A DNA stretch of 64,000 bases from Norana najaformis (GCA_964023275.1 OZ029921.1:1749001-1813000); one strand, 5' to 3'. Positions 12,501 to 24,159 are shown, counted from the stretch's first letter. The notes: generated by a model not told the origin, from the sequence alone. A program made the numbers and translations.

Positions 12501-15500
12501 AAAAGCACAACTCCTTTGGTAGTTGAAGTCAAAAACACGAAAACTAACCCTGTGGGGCTTCAGCCTCAGGGGAGCTGTCGCTGTTAACAACCTCTATTTC
12601 GATTCCACTGGCAAAGGGGTCAATGACCTCCCAATCAATTTCATTATCAATAGCATCCTACAAACAAACAAAAACAATCAATTCCTCATTGGTGATCAAT
12701 CAATTCCTAATTTCTTATTGATCAAATCTTGCTCAGTGCTTAATGAATCCTTGAACAAAATTCTTCTGATCAAAACTACATGCAATATTTGATCTATCAA
12801 AAGTTTACCTGAACAAATAATAGGGGAAAACTGCACAACAGGGTAAGACAAGTCTAGGACTAGCCAGGCAAAGCAAAGCAACTTTATTTACAGAATGCAA
12901 GGTAGGGTAAATTACTAATTAACTTTCTATCATGTTAACCTATTTTGTACCTCTTCTAAAACGATGCCAGGGTTTTCAGTTGCACCCTCCGTCACACTTG
13001 TGTTCACATCCAGATTCCCCCAGTCAATCTAGGCAAACACAATATTTATTATTTATATTTTTATATATTTATATTATTTATTAAATACATTAATCTAACA
13101 ATATTTCACTGACAATTAATTAAACATAGAAAATTAATTATTATTTACGTGCAACAATCATTAAGTTATTCACGAAGATATATGAACAAGAACAGATATA
13201 AATTCACTCTGCAAAATTGAACAAGTTTTCTAGACAATAAATTAAAAATAGAAGTTAATAAAATATTTTTATGCAGTATTCAGTGTTACAAAACAAAAAT
13301 CTGAACAAAAAACTTCCATTAAAAACTAAAATATCATAATTTTTATGTAGAGTTTATTTGCCATAAGCAACTGATTAAAAAATTCTCACTGAATATCAAA
13401 TTATTCAAAGCAATTCACTTAAATCACACAGAAAAAGCAAAAATTATTTCCAAGCTCAAACAATTTCTGTTAACTGAATCCATCGCTTACCTCGTCCTCT
13501 TTCTCTTGGGCTTTGTCCTCATCCAATGAGTCGAGGACAAAAGGGGTCTCGATGACTTTCAGTGGAGGCCGGCCCGTCTGCCACTCGTAGACTGTCGTAT
13601 TGCCCCTTTCGATCACATGACGCACCAAACGTAGACAGTCTACACCAGCATCCGATCTGTCACAAAACATAAAGATATATGATAATGTGTTACAACGACT
13701 CCAACACTCTTTCCAAACCTTTCAATGCTACAAGCAGAAATTTGAGGCTGGATGTCAATTTCAGGATGGTAATCGTAATCATAAGCTTGAGATTTCTACA
13801 GCGCCCAACGAAAGCTAACTCGTGGGGAACAGCTTTTTCACAGGCCCTCAGAAAAAACAAAATCAGTAGGTAGGGGGTGTTGGTTCCAGGTCAAGATCCA
13901 TGAATCAGTCAGGCAGACAGTCAGACGGCTATGGTGGATGGAGTTTGGAATTGAACCAGAAAGTTACAGAGGGGGAAGAGGAAAAATGGTAAAGGTTCCA
14001 TTGATAGATGTGTTATAATTAGGTAATAACCATGGAAAAAATAAATAGATACTAATGCTACAAATGAAACAACTCTGATGTTGTATTCACATATCGAATA
14101 AATACTGCACACAAATGACTTATTTTTCTGTGTTAATTTAACTGTCCAAGAAATACTTCCAATTGTCCTTTGTGAATTTAGGCAAATTCTTGTCCAGACT
14201 GACCAGTGTGAACAAAATCGTTACAGTAACGGTGAAATTGATAACCAAGTTAAAGGAGCAAACAACTGAAGCCATTTATAAAACAACAGCACCATAAACT
14301 AAATAAATATTAATGCGACAAAAATAAATAAATACTTGTTTAGTACGAATGAGATGAATCCAACGTAGTATTCAACTACTGGACGAAGACTTCTTGTCTC
14401 CCGAGCGAGTTCTTCAAACGTTTGAGGCAAGCATTTAACCAATTCGAACAACTCTCTCTTGATGCTCTTGCCCTGTTATGCAAATCCAGATAATCATAAT
14501 TGTAATCATAATTCCAAGATTTCTACAGTGCCCAACGAAAGCCGCGTCACAGGGACCAGATAAAGACTTTATAAGTTCAGCCACAGAAGAAGCAAGATTT
14601 CTTGCTCTCCAGCATAAGCCAGTTGGCTGTCTCTACAGAATTACCCATACTACATGGATTTTGGCCTGGTTTGGGTAGCAACATGTCTAATGTTATTATA
14701 ATTAATATTACTCATAATGTAACATAACAAATATTTTAGTGTAATATAAATGCAATCAGTCACTGTAACATATCCAATAATAGCATTGTATTGTAATCAG
14801 TCATGATATTAATGCATATATGTATATATGCATGTGTGTAAGTATGTATGTATGCATGCATGTATGTATTTATCTGTTTGTACCTAAGCATTTATATAGC
14901 ACCTTTTATAGTTCAATGTAATATAATTAAACAAGTATGTAAACCAGGTATTTGAGCATTTCTACAGCATAACTCTAGAAAAAAACAGCCAAGGTGACAG
15001 ATTAGGAGCCACATAGAAAAGACAAATTTGCAAAATTTCCTGCACTTACTTCAATTCCCATACGTTTACAAGCCGCCTTAAACTTTTCCTGAAACTCGTC
15101 CGAAGACTTTGCATATTCCACCTCCTTTCTCGAATATTCCTAAACAAGGATATCACAGTATTTAGTAACAAAAGATGGATTATAAGTCACAGTAGCCTCA
15201 GAGGAAGAAATCAGGAAGGCAGTTATGGATCAAGATGTGGAAGAAATGTGGGCATGGCTTGGAACATTAGTGGAACGTGCCCTAAGTAAAGCAAAGTGAC
15301 TCTAAGATCTCACCTGTTGCAGCTGAAGGCACTTTGTGATCTGTCGTTTCAGAGCGGGAATTTCGTAGTTGACGGATCGTGCCAGCATCTGCGCCGCTTC
15401 AGCTACGGAAGATGGAGAAATAAACAAATGAATGAGCGAAAGAATGGGCAGCTGGATGGATGAAGAGACCGATATATGGACTGACACAATATCAGAAAAA

Positions 15501-18500
15501 TAAACAGAAGAACGGAATGATAAACAGCTGCATGGATGAAGAGAAGGACTCGTAAACTTATTATTATTATTATTATTTTGCATTCAATACGCACACAATG
15601 TCAGTAAATCTGAATCTGAGGCATGAAGCAATTGTGAGTTAAGGACTTGCTCAAGGTCCCTACACAGAAACCGTCTAAGGGGAGGCTCGAACCATACTCT
15701 CCACGTTACAAGCACAACACTCTATCCAATCGGCTACTGCAACCCACAGAAATAACGGACAAATGTAGAGATGATGGAAGAGACATTGGCTGCTGAAATT
15801 TTTCCAAAAAAGCAGGAAGTGGAGGCGAGGAACTTTCAAGAAGGGAGGCACAACAATCATCAGTTCAAAACAAATTCCATAAGCATATTAAAATGTAAAT
15901 AAGTGGCTTATAATTTGGTTGGAAAAGCCCGGGCAGAGAGCACGAGTTCACTTGGCCGCCCCTTAGAGCTGCCACTGCTTGTAAATTATGAAGGCTGGAG
16001 AGATTGGGAGAACATGGGTGGAATGGATTGATGGATGGGTAACTAAATGAACATAAGATAAAATTGGTGCCACACATAATTACCAAGGTAAATGCCATCT
16101 TTTTCGTAAAGTTTAAGGATTTCGAGCCAGTCCTACAAGTAACAAAACAAACTCAATTTAAATTTATTATTATGAAGATTTCTAACGCACGCTAAGCCAC
16201 ACACAAATATGAATCTGAGGCGCAGATATTCAGTCGCCAGGTGAAAAATAGTTAGGCATCCAGATGTTTGAAAGCCAGTGAGAAATATTGAGTTTAAGCC
16301 AAACTGTGGCTAGTGACAATGCCTCAGAAAGAAGACTTGAAAGAACTTTGTAAACAAATTGGCAAAACAAGTAGCAACTCACTGTCATGTTAAACCCTGA
16401 TACAACATGTGAAATTCACAATCAGTCTTCAAAATAAACCAAGCAAAAGACAAAGAAGCATTTATATAGCTGCAGAGTATCTTGTATTACCATACCTTAC
16501 CATTTATCTTGTCTTACCTTGCCACACTGTGGCCTAATTGGTATCAGCTTGGTCTTATCTTGCCTAACTTTGCATATTCTTGCCCGACTTTATCTTATCC
16601 AGCTGCAAGGCGATGTTACGCAGCTATTTAAACAACAATCATCATGTCGAAAACGCTAAACAGAATGAAGAGCATTATAATTTATTCAATTTTACGACTT
16701 GGAACAACTGCAAAACCTTGAGTCTCTGGGACGAATACCGGCCGAATATATTTTTCGATCCATCCTCCGTCTGTTTGAGCAACTCCACTATTTGGCGGCA
16801 GTGAAAATAATTAATATCTGGAAAAAACAATCAGTCAAAAAGTCAATCAAGCAGTCAATGGGTCAACTGGTGGTTCAGTTGACTGGGGAGTTCGTTGGCT
16901 GGGAAGTTCGTTGGCTGGGGAGTTCGTTGGCTGGGGAGTTCGTTGGCTGGGGAGTTCGTTGGCTGGGGAGTTCATTGGCTGGTTGGTTTTATCAGTCAAT
17001 GGGGTCAGTTGGTACAGTTGGGTAAATCACAAAGGCGCCATATATGTTTGGTCAAGTTACATCCCGCATGCATGCTAATAAGCACTAATTTGTCCCAAGA
17101 AACATTCTCTTTGTTAGTCAAGACTTACTTGTTTAAATTAACTGGGCAGCCATGTTCACAGCGCTTTTGAGAGGTTCTTAAAATGTGCTATATAAAAGAT
17201 TAGATACATACATACATACATACACTATGTAACGTAATTGTTCGATGTATGCATCAAAGAATTACACAGCTACTTTAAGCCCCTTTCAAAGGCATTGCAA
17301 ACACAGCTATGTAGATGATCTAAAACAGTGCAACTTCTTGTAATTGTAATTTGAGATTTATAAAGTGCCTCTTAGAGGATAAACTCAACAGAGGTGCTTC
17401 CGACCCAAAAAAGTAAAATCACTGTTGAATAGCACAGTCTTCAGGTGCCTGTGGAATACTGAGAGGGGGAGAGAAAGGAGCTCAAGTCGCAATTCTTCAG
17501 CCAGAGAACAAATGCTGAGCTGAATGAATACAACAAATGGTACAAGGAAGATTGTAACATAACACAAGATGATGATTTATAGGGAGCCCTTACTGAGAAG
17601 TATTTCCCAGGGCAAAAACAGCAGTAAGTAACGTAAAGGTCATGACTCACAGGTGCCCTTGAGAAGTTCCTTGATCTCGTCAACAGGTGGCATGTCCTGG
17701 ATGGCTGTGTTAATTCGCTCGCGAATGTCGATCGCCGACTGCTGCCAGGTGGCGCTGCAGTGGCGCCGATTCTGCAGCCAGTCTAAGAAACAAACAAATC
17801 AGCACCAGATTTTTAACTTAAAGTAATCAGCACAGCAACTTACTTTACAGCTGGTTAGATCTGCGAGATGACTTTGACGTTCTTAACAGGTGCTATATAA
17901 ATAAATAGATACACACATACAAACATCTCTTCGATCTGATCTAATGACTTCTATGGCATCAATTAATCATTAGTTCAAGTGAAAACATAGCCAAAAATCA
18001 TAAGCTGTCCACTGAAAATCTGACAGATGAGGAAGACCAAAGTCCCTTACATGTTAATTTACAAAATAATTTCATACTATAAAAGACTCCTTGGCAAGGC
18101 GAGGCTGGGTAATGGCAAGTCAAGACAAGGTAAAACAAAGTATTGGCAAGGGAATGGCACAATTAGAAATACACCAGAACCTGCAGCATTATTGCCGTTT
18201 GAAGTCTGCTTTGTCTTATGTAAATAAATTATCTGAAAAACTATCAATCAGAATAACATTCAAAACATTATTTTTATTTCAATGGGAAAATGTTTATTAT
18301 AAATGTGTATATGGTTATTCACAGTCTCCGTCAGTTTTGTGACATATCAGCGGGGTTCCCTGCAACATACACCACACTGTAATGCCGTTAAAAGCAGTGT
18401 GCATGCATGGTATTCTAGTGATATGACAACTGTGCTACACCGCAGTAAGATAGACTAACCTTGGAGTTTGTTATAGTGAATATCAATTGGCAGAAGACTG

Positions 18501-18508
18501 TCATCCAT
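9502..18508 (-). CDS. CDK5RAP3: CDK5RAP3 (C53/LZAP), UFL1 adaptor, complete 14 exons
   Basis: Adaptor of the UFL1-DDRGK1 UFM1 ligase at the ER, acting in ribosome UFMylation and ER-phagy. Fourteen phase-consistent exons: 18460-18508, 17651-17782, 16717-16817, 16084-16132, 15314-15402, 15050-15139, 14336-14472, 13491-13656, 12951-13028, 12549-12657, 11900-11985, 11196-11401, 10415-10586, 9502-9573. They give 1536 nt, 511 aa; human is 506. Seen: start MDDSLLPIDIHYNKLQDWLQ; KNIFGRYSSQRLK; RSVNYEIPALKRQITKC; RGNTTVYEWQTGR; two acidic IDW motifs at about residues 272 and 304 (EIDWGNLD, NEIDWEVIDPF); C-terminal coiled coil ALGEQHDLEPKLEVM; end NRRVNVMGEINMI. The IDW linker is the known UFM1/ATG8-binding region (shuffled AIMs). 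Introns carry SINEs and minisatellites but exons look intact. It shares a roughly 1-kb divergent promoter region with CFAP410. Confidence 0.96.
9622..9870 (-). repeat. SINE B, near full-length, in CDK5RAP3 intron 13
   Basis: Reverse sense: starts GGCCTCGACCCTGCTAATTT, passes GGGGGCCACGCCATTTAAGG and TGCTAGCCCGAGATTCAAAT, and ends in the head with GTGGCTAACCAGGCCAATAC. Confidence 0.8.
9940..10310. repeat. Diverged tandem units, CDK5RAP3 intron 13
   Basis: Recurring words GGACCATCTCCCCA, CTTTGATGGC and AATAAAAC at about 70-bp spacing suggest three to five old tandem units. The frame across them has no domain. Confidence 0.5.
10675..10910 (+). repeat. SINE B fragment followed by L2-like LINE fragment
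   Basis: 10675-10775 holds GATCTCAATCAATTAAAAC, AATGAGCAGAGTCGAG and CATACGGTTGCG of SINE B. Just after it a short plus-sense stretch reads ELHWPPVERCIKF, the ELHWLPV motif of L2/CR1 reverse-transcriptase C-termini, badly decayed. Confidence 0.55.
10960..11190. repeat. Minisatellite, TCTTAAATTCAGCAAC units
   Basis: Six units of about 34-36 bp built on GATGTCTTAAATTCAGCAAC with diverged spacers. The array runs to within a few bases of the exon 12 donor at 11195 in CDK5RAP3. Confidence 0.75.
11465..11850. repeat. 32-bp GATTGATGGATTGATACTGA minisatellite
   Basis: About 11 units containing GATTGATGGATTGATACTGA and AAGATGAATTAG, in CDK5RAP3 intron 11 between exons 11 and 12. Confidence 0.85.
13765..13915 (-). 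repeat. SINE A in CDK5RAP3 intron 7
   Basis: GGTAATCGTAATCATAAGC, then GAGATTTCTACAGCGCCCAA, CGAAAGCTAACTCGTGGGGA and GGTTCCAGGTCAAGATCCA. Confidence 0.8.
14490..14562 (-). repeat. SINE A, 3' half only
   Basis: AAGATTTCTACAGTGCCCAA, CGAAAGCCGCGTCACAGGGA, then unrelated DNA. It sits 20 bp upstream of exon 7 of CDK5RAP3 in transcript sense. Confidence 0.7.
15545..15760 (-). repeat. SINE F, tRNA-derived, ATT-repeat tail
   Basis: Minus-sense head CAGTAGCCGATTGGATAGAG (A-box-like) and ATGGTTCGAGCCTCC (B-box-like), body GTGTAGGGACCTTGAGCAAG, 3' tail of AAT repeats. Related copies lie at 22815-22990 and 48640-48745. Confidence 0.75.
16870..16990. repeat. 16-bp GTTCGTTGGCTGGGGA minisatellite
   Basis: Six nearly identical 16-bp units, about 55 bp outside the exon 3 acceptor of CDK5RAP3. 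Confidence 0.85.
17035..17225 (+). repeat. L2/CR1-like LINE 3' end with TACA tail
   Basis: Reads SQETFSLLVKTYLFKLTGQ then a stop, the usual LKT(Y/H)LF end of L2-like ORF2. A short 3'UTR ends ATGTGCTATATAAAAG, then TACATACA repeats. Confidence 0.65.
17340..17480 (-). repeat. L2-like LINE 3'UTR fragment
   Basis: GAGATTTATAAAGTGCCTCT, GGATAAACTCAACAGAGGTG and TTCCGACCC match the copy at 51250-51655. Confidence 0.7.
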
Positions 18509-19487
18509 CTTCAACTACAAACATTACACCTAAGCTTACTGCAATGTAATAGAAGTCTACTTTAAATCAAGCACTGAGATCCATACAGCTTGGTATATTT
18601 TTGTAATCTGGGTCTAAATCATAAACGAAAAACTGTCATTCAACAACAATATGTTAATTATTTAGCAATCAACAGTAGTGTTAACGCGAGTATCAGCAAC
18701 CATATGGGAGATGTCGCTATAAGCAAACTAAACACCAATACACATACAAGCAGTCGCTTGCAAGCTATGCTTTTAAAATATACTTAATCTGTAGTAATAA
18801 ATTATTACTGGATTACTCTGAAATTAGTTTAGCCACACAAATAAAAATAAATTAAAACTCACTACGATTATAGTCACCTACGACACTACGAATTGGTAGG
18901 TACTATATACTATAAGCTAGAATTCAAGCCCCGCCCCAAAACAAATGCAACGTAGCCGCAAGCTCGTTTTTCAAATTTCACTTGTATTTCTGTTTTTATT
19001 ATGTTGTACTTGAACAGATTTAAGATGATTGAAATAAAATGACTACTGCGTAACAGCGTATGAAGTTAAAATGCGCTTATAAAATAATTTTCAAATAGTG
19101 AGTAATTTAGTGGTTGTTCAGTTTGCTGTTTCAGTAGTACTATGTCGATTATCCCATCCACAGCGCTCTGACTTTCTGAAATTATGCCGTTAGAGCTCGT
19201 TTATTAATGCGCTTAATGACCCTGCAACTATGTGCTAAACGAATTTGGCCAAAAATAGCTTAATTTCAATTTTTATTGCATTATACAACATTGATCGAAG
19301 TCGTTTAGCAAAAAACGCACCCATTAAGTCTTCATTTCCGGCGTCCAAATGCTAGGCAGCGAAGAGTGAAGACTTAAAATCGGTTACTGTTTACAAACCT
19401 TTGCTTCAGATAAAGTTCCCTTGAGTTTATTAGTTAGCTGCAGATTTGTACTGGTTTGAGCTATATTTGTTGTATAAATTGCTGACA
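18509..19487. promoter_or_regulatory. Divergent promoter region of CDK5RAP3 and CFAP410
   Basis: The start codons of the minus-strand CDK5RAP3 and plus-strand CFAP410 are 979 bp apart with no recognisable repeat between them, in contrast to the rest of the window. It contains CATTTCCGGCG (ETS-type GGAA core) near 19335, flanked by inverted TAAGTCTTCA / TGAAGACTTA arms. No TATA box or convincing RFX X-box was seen. Confidence 0.6.
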
Positions 19488-22400
19488 ATGGTTACGTTAA
19501 CGGAGGATATGGTTCTCCTACGAACGAAATGTAAAGGACTTGAATTCGTTCGCAAATTAAATATATGGTAAGTAGGGCTTGAAGTTATTTCGCAACTTTT
19601 ATTGTGCCATTGCTGTATAGAGTGAATGAAAGCTAATTATGTTAGATTGTAATTAAACAGTTCAGATATGTATTTACACAAAGTGGCGATATCTTCGTGC
19701 CACCAACTCGAATTTTTTAGACACAGTTTCTGATTTTGCAGGGGTGCGGGCATCAGCGACATCAGCGTCGTGAGACGAATGCCACTTTTAGAAGTCGTCA
19801 GTTGTAGGTCAGTGAAGTTGGTTGATTGAATCTAAACACAGGGTTCGTACAACCTTTGGCTTAGTTTTATTTGTGAGGTCAATGCCTCAACCAAGAAGGT
19901 CTAAGTTCTTGGCAACCTAAGCATGTTAGAGTGATGTATGTATGTATGAATATATGTATATGGCTATTTATATAGCACCTTTTAAGAATCTCAAAAAGGC
20001 ACTTTTACACTAGTGATTTTAGTAACTTAGTATCGACAGATTTGTTGCGTTTTGTAAAAAAATTCCACCAACATCGTACTTATTTTACAGCTGAGTTCAC
20101 TAGGGGTAAGAATGGAACAGAATCTGTCTGTCCTGGTTGGGAGTTGAACCACTGACCTTTGGGTTGACAGTTCAACACTTTAACCACTAGACTGTCAAAC
20201 ATCACCAGATAGGAAAGCCTAGGCCACCTGCTGCATCTGAGAGGAGGAAGTTGATTGATAGCAGTTCATGTGCGTGGCTGCCGTTCAGGTTAGCTTAAGG
20301 CACTCCTATCCTGACTCCTCTTCCTCTTCTTATCTCTCTTTCCGCTCCAATCCCAAACATCACCCACCATAGCCACCATGCCGTCTCTGCCTGACTTTTG
20401 GATCTTGACCTGGAACCGAACCCTTTTGCCTGTCGATTTGGTTTTGACTGAGGGCCTGTGAATAAGCTGGTCCCCGTGACATGGCTTTCAGTGGGTGCTG
20501 TAGAAATCTCGAGATTATGATTACTCTGCACCACTATAAAAAAATTACCAATAGGAAGACAATTACCTCTATTTACAAACATTTTTAGCATTAACAGCAC
20601 CTCCAGTGTTCTCCACCTGCCTGCACCATGACTGAGCAAATGAAGTTGCTAATGCTTCATGCCCATAACAGCATCTTAGGGTTAGCTAATCCTAGCCACT
20701 GTCGAATATTACAGTAACCCACTGATCTGTTTTCATAAATACTTTTAGCGTCAACATTATCTCCACCCTTGCTGACTTTGCCCACTGTCCGCGCCTTCAG
20801 GAGCTCTACATCCGCAAGAACAACATACAGGACCTGGCCGAGATCTGTCATTTAAAAAATCTGCCGGATCTGACGAGCCTCTGGCTCAACGACAATCCTT
20901 GTGCCAACGAGAATAATTACCGAGCAACAGTCTTGCGACATCTGCCACGTCTTCAGAAAGTCGATAACATTCGTAAGTCCCTTCCATCTGTATTCTAGTC
21001 GAATCAGGTGCAATTTATGGAGTAGAAATGCCCCTACTGGCATAGACTCTCCGTTTTCTTCAGAAATATCGATAAAATTCTTCGGGTACAATTTGTAGGA
21101 GAGAGGAAAATGCTGTAAGCTTAATGGGTTAGACTTCCAGTCTTCTTAGGAAATATTGATAACATTCTTGAGTTCATTACTTCTGTAATGTAATCTAGTT
21201 TGATCCTGCTGAGGTGTGATTTATAGAGGAGGAAGAATATCACCTCTAACTGGTTTATTTCTATCCCCACTGGGATGGAACTTCCCATAGATTTTGGTTC
21301 TGCCCATAGGTCATTTCCCCGCTGGTTCCAAAATTCAAACACCCTGAATCTAATCCAACATAATCAACTGTATGCGTTTTGTGGGTTGATTTAGTTGTAA
21401 CAGACACCAGCAGTGTCAGTCTTATTGGAAGGTTCCAGTGTAAATGATAACAGATGGAATGTAATGTAAAGATGTGTAAAAACATTTATGTGGCACCTTC
21501 AAGCATCTACCAAAAGCACTGTTTGCATGGGTGTCTGACTGATCTAAACAAGTGTGACATGAAGTGAAATAAACAGAAAATGTGTATTTAACTGATTTAA
21601 TTGAATAAATAATAGAAAAATTGCCTGCCTGACTCTTGGATTTTGACTTGGAACCGAACCCTTTCTGCCTGTCGATTTTATTTTGACTGAGCACCTGTGA
21701 ATAAGCTGGTTTCCATGACTTAGCTTTCGTTGGGTGCTGTAGAAATCTTGAGATTATGTTTACGGTAATCCAGAATATGCTGATCTTTCGCAGCTGTGAC
21801 AGATGAGGAGGTGCAACAAGCTGCAGTCTGTGGGGATGTTTTATCTCTGGCTTTGGATGATCTGGACTCATCTGCCTCCGCAACAGAAGATGCCAGATCA
21901 TCTACAGATGTTGTTTTGGATGTCGACACTGTTCCTAAGCAGCACCAGAGAGATTCTAGTTCTAGTGCAGATAACAGCGCTGGAGAGATGCAGGATGTTG
22001 CCAAGTCACTCTGCATCCCCAGGTTAGCGATGAATCCTTGTTCCTTTTTGATCATTTTGATCTTGGTTAATCTAGATCGGAACATGGACGAATTTGATCA
22101 CCATGCTCTAATTTATTGGAACATGAATGAATTCGATCTTCACCTTAAACCATGCTCTAATTTATTGGAACATGAATGAAATCGATCTTCACCTTAAACC
22201 ATGCTCTTATTTATTGGAACATGAATGAATTTGATCTTCACCTTAAACCATGTGCTAATTTATCTCATTCATTTTTCATCCTGATCTTAATCAGTATTTA
22301 TGTGTACCCTATTTTCCTTTATCTTCAGCAAAATTTTAGAGCAAGAGGGTACTTTAGCGGCCAAAACAGCGATTTTCATAGAAAGGTTGGATAAGCTAAA

Positions 22401-23173
22401 GGAAAAGACTGAGGCCAGTGAAACAGCTGCCACTTTGAGGGAGAAATCCGCAAATGGAAAGACAGACAAAAGCCATCAACAAAATCAAAAAGTATCGTGC
22501 TGGCAAAATCTTACGTTCAAAATAATTATTAGAGGATGTTTGTGCACTCTTTGTTTACTGTCTGTTGATCTGTTTGCAGTAGATTTGTTTGTCTTTCTTA
22601 TTCTGTCTGTGTTTATGTCTGTGTGTCAGTCTGCCAACTTGTGTCTGTATGCCTATAACTCTGTAAGCCACTGCTTGTCAGCTTTTTTGTCTGTGTATAT
22701 ATCCACATCAGCCTAGTGCTTTTGTGAACTGCTGTTGAAATGTTCACATGCATATGTACATGCATACATATAGACACATACAACATGCATACAATCATAC
22801 ATGCATACATACACAGCAGCTGACTGGATAGAGTGCGCTGCTTGTAATGCGAAGAGTAAGGATTCGAACCTCCTCTGGAACGGTTACTGTGTAGGGACCT
22901 TGAGCAAATCCTTCACTAGCAATTGCTCAATGCCATCGATTGATGCTGTTATTAGGCACTTAACAAAAGCAGAAATAATAATAATACAATGCCACATCCA
23001 TACTTACAGCCTGTTTGTCTTTTTGTCTGTCTGTCTGCTTACGTTCTGTTTTTTCTTTTCTTTAGGATTCCAACATCATGCAAGCACTGTTTTTTCTCGT
23101 GCAGGAACTCGATCGCATGGAACTTCTTGCCCTACAGGAACTTGTCAACCGTCGGCTTGCGGACTTGCCCTGA
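19488..23173 (+). CDS. CFAP410: CFAP410 (C21orf2), ciliary LRR protein, complete 6 exons
   Basis: Basal-body and ciliary protein, partner of NEK1 in humans. Exons 19488-19567, 19742-19807, 20749-20972, 21794-22022, 22329-22491 and 23066-23173 join in phase to 870 nt (289 aa; human 256). Seen: N-terminal MVTLTEDMVLLRTKCK...VRKLNIWGAGISDIS; leucine-rich repeats and cap about residues 20-125 (LQELYIRKNNIQDLAEI, LTSLWLNDNPCANENNYR, VLRHLPRLQKVDNIPVT); a variable acidic and Ser-rich middle; and the conserved C-terminal helix about residues 255-289 (NIMQALFFLVQELDRMELLA). Exon 5 is the least certain: its frame is forced by phase (in 2, out 0) and its donor is weak (AAA then GTATCG). AATAAA follows at 23301. 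Divergent from CDK5RAP3. Confidence 0.92.
19960..20210 (-). repeat. SINE G in CFAP410 intron 2
   Basis: Minus-sense head GACAGTCTAGTGGTTAAAG and GTCAGTGGTTCAACTCCC; the 3' end on the plus strand reads TTATATAGCACCTTTTAAGA with TATG repeats, as at 1812-2000. Confidence 0.7.
20390..20525 (+). repeat. SINE A in CFAP410 intron 2
   Basis: CTGACTTTTGGATCTTGACC, GAACCGAACCCTTTTGCCTG, TTTTGACTGAGGGCCTGTGA, ending GTGCTGTAGAAATCTCGAGA. Among the best-preserved copies. Confidence 0.85.
21620..21768 (+). repeat. SINE A in CFAP410 intron 3
   Basis: GACTCTTGGATTTTGACTTG, TTATTTTGACTGAGCACCTG, GGGTGCTGTAGAAATCTTGA, then ATTATGTTTACG. It ends about 25 bp before the exon 4 acceptor. Confidence 0.85.
22095..22260. 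repeat. 49-bp tandem repeat in CFAP410 intron 4
   Basis: Units containing ATTTATTGGAACATGAATGA start at 22111, 22160 and 22209, spaced exactly 49 bp, with partial units on both sides. Confidence 0.85.
22815..22990 (+). repeat. SINE F in CFAP410 intron 5
   Basis: Head CTGACTGGATAGAGTGCGCT, B-box-like AGGATTCGAACCTCC, body TACTGTGTAGGGACCTTGAG, tail of AATAATAATA. Confidence 0.8.
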
Positions 23174-23244
23174 TTGAAATTGCCACCCATCTTGTCTTCT
23201 CACCCTGTGCTGTGCCAAAGGCCACATCATTTTCATGTATAGTG

Positions 23245-23460
23245 TCTGGAAACAGCAGACACTAATGTTGCCGGAATTATTGTAGACATAATTGTCTAGT
23301 AATAAAGCACAGTCACTATGGCTTATAGCCAGACATTATATTGTTGTGGTCTTTTCATTAGAGACAATTGTCTTGTTGCAGGCGACAATGAGTGCTTTGA
23401 CACTAGACAGTTTCTGTCTAGCATTCTGGCCATGCTAGTGTCTGCTGTTAACAGAGATTA
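23245..23460. repeat. Family E inverted-repeat element in CFAP410 3'UTR
   Basis: Outer arms AACAGCAGACACTAATG (left) and CTAGTGTCTGCTGTTAAC (right) are inverted. The inside holds CACTATGGCTTATAGCCAGA and paired AATTGTCT/AGACAATT words. Related words recur near 42505, 43700 and 62385. Looks like a small non-autonomous DNA element. Confidence 0.5.
23301..23306 (+). promoter_or_regulatory. AATAAA poly(A) signal of CFAP410
   Basis: First canonical AATAAA after the stop at 23173, 128 bp downstream, inside the family E element. Confidence 0.6.
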
Positions 23461-23864
23461 CTTCTAAGAGTGTGGGCTAGTTTTTTCACACAGAGTCCAT
23501 TGGCTAATAGAAATAAATTAATAATTATAAAAATAAGAAAAAATGCTGATGATACAAGTGTATTTTTTTGTCTGTATGTACAGTCTGTCTGTCTGTCTGC
23601 TTGTCAGTTTGAAATTCTGTAGATCTGCAGTCTGTATATATACCTGGATATTACATAGCATCTTGTTTAGCATAGCATAGCATCGGTTTAAACCTTTTTC
23701 CATTTATTCATTGATATATTATATTAATTAATCACATTTATTAATTCAGTTAATTAACCAACAACTGTCTTCACGAGAGGCTTGAAAGATCTGAGCTGAG
23801 GTGCACACAATGACTGATTTTTCTGTCTGTGCCTATTCTAGGACTCGTACCTTAGATGTGAAGG

Positions 23865-23940
23865 GACTGATACTTTACACTGATACTTTACGCTGATACT
23901 TTACACTGATACTTTACACTGATACTTTACGCTGTTTTGT
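23865..23940. repeat. 15-bp ACTGATACTTTACRC tandem
   Basis: Five units of TGATACTTTACACTGATAC type between 23870 and 23935. Confidence 0.85.
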
Positions 23941-24159
23941 ATGATACCTCTTGCACCTTAGTTGTTGATTATGACTGAAGTGCCAATTAAATATGTTAAT
24001 TTTAATCTAATTATACATGCAAGTGCAATTACTGAATGAGTGCTATTTCCTGAAAGAGATTAACTTGTGAATTGCTACTGTTTGAAGCAATGCATTATTT
24101 GATTGACTTTAACATCGTTTAGGCTAATCGTTATCATAAGCTCGGAAATTTCAAAAGCG

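Noticed and set aside
15660-15755. tRNA gene (B-box GGTTCGAGCC)
   Set aside because: No cloverleaf could be built; sequence recurs with a SINE body and AAT tail at 22815 and 48640.
18840-19487. RFX X-box in front of CFAP410
   Set aside because: Only half-sites (for example GTAAC) were found; no paired GTNRCC/RGYAAC motif was convincing.
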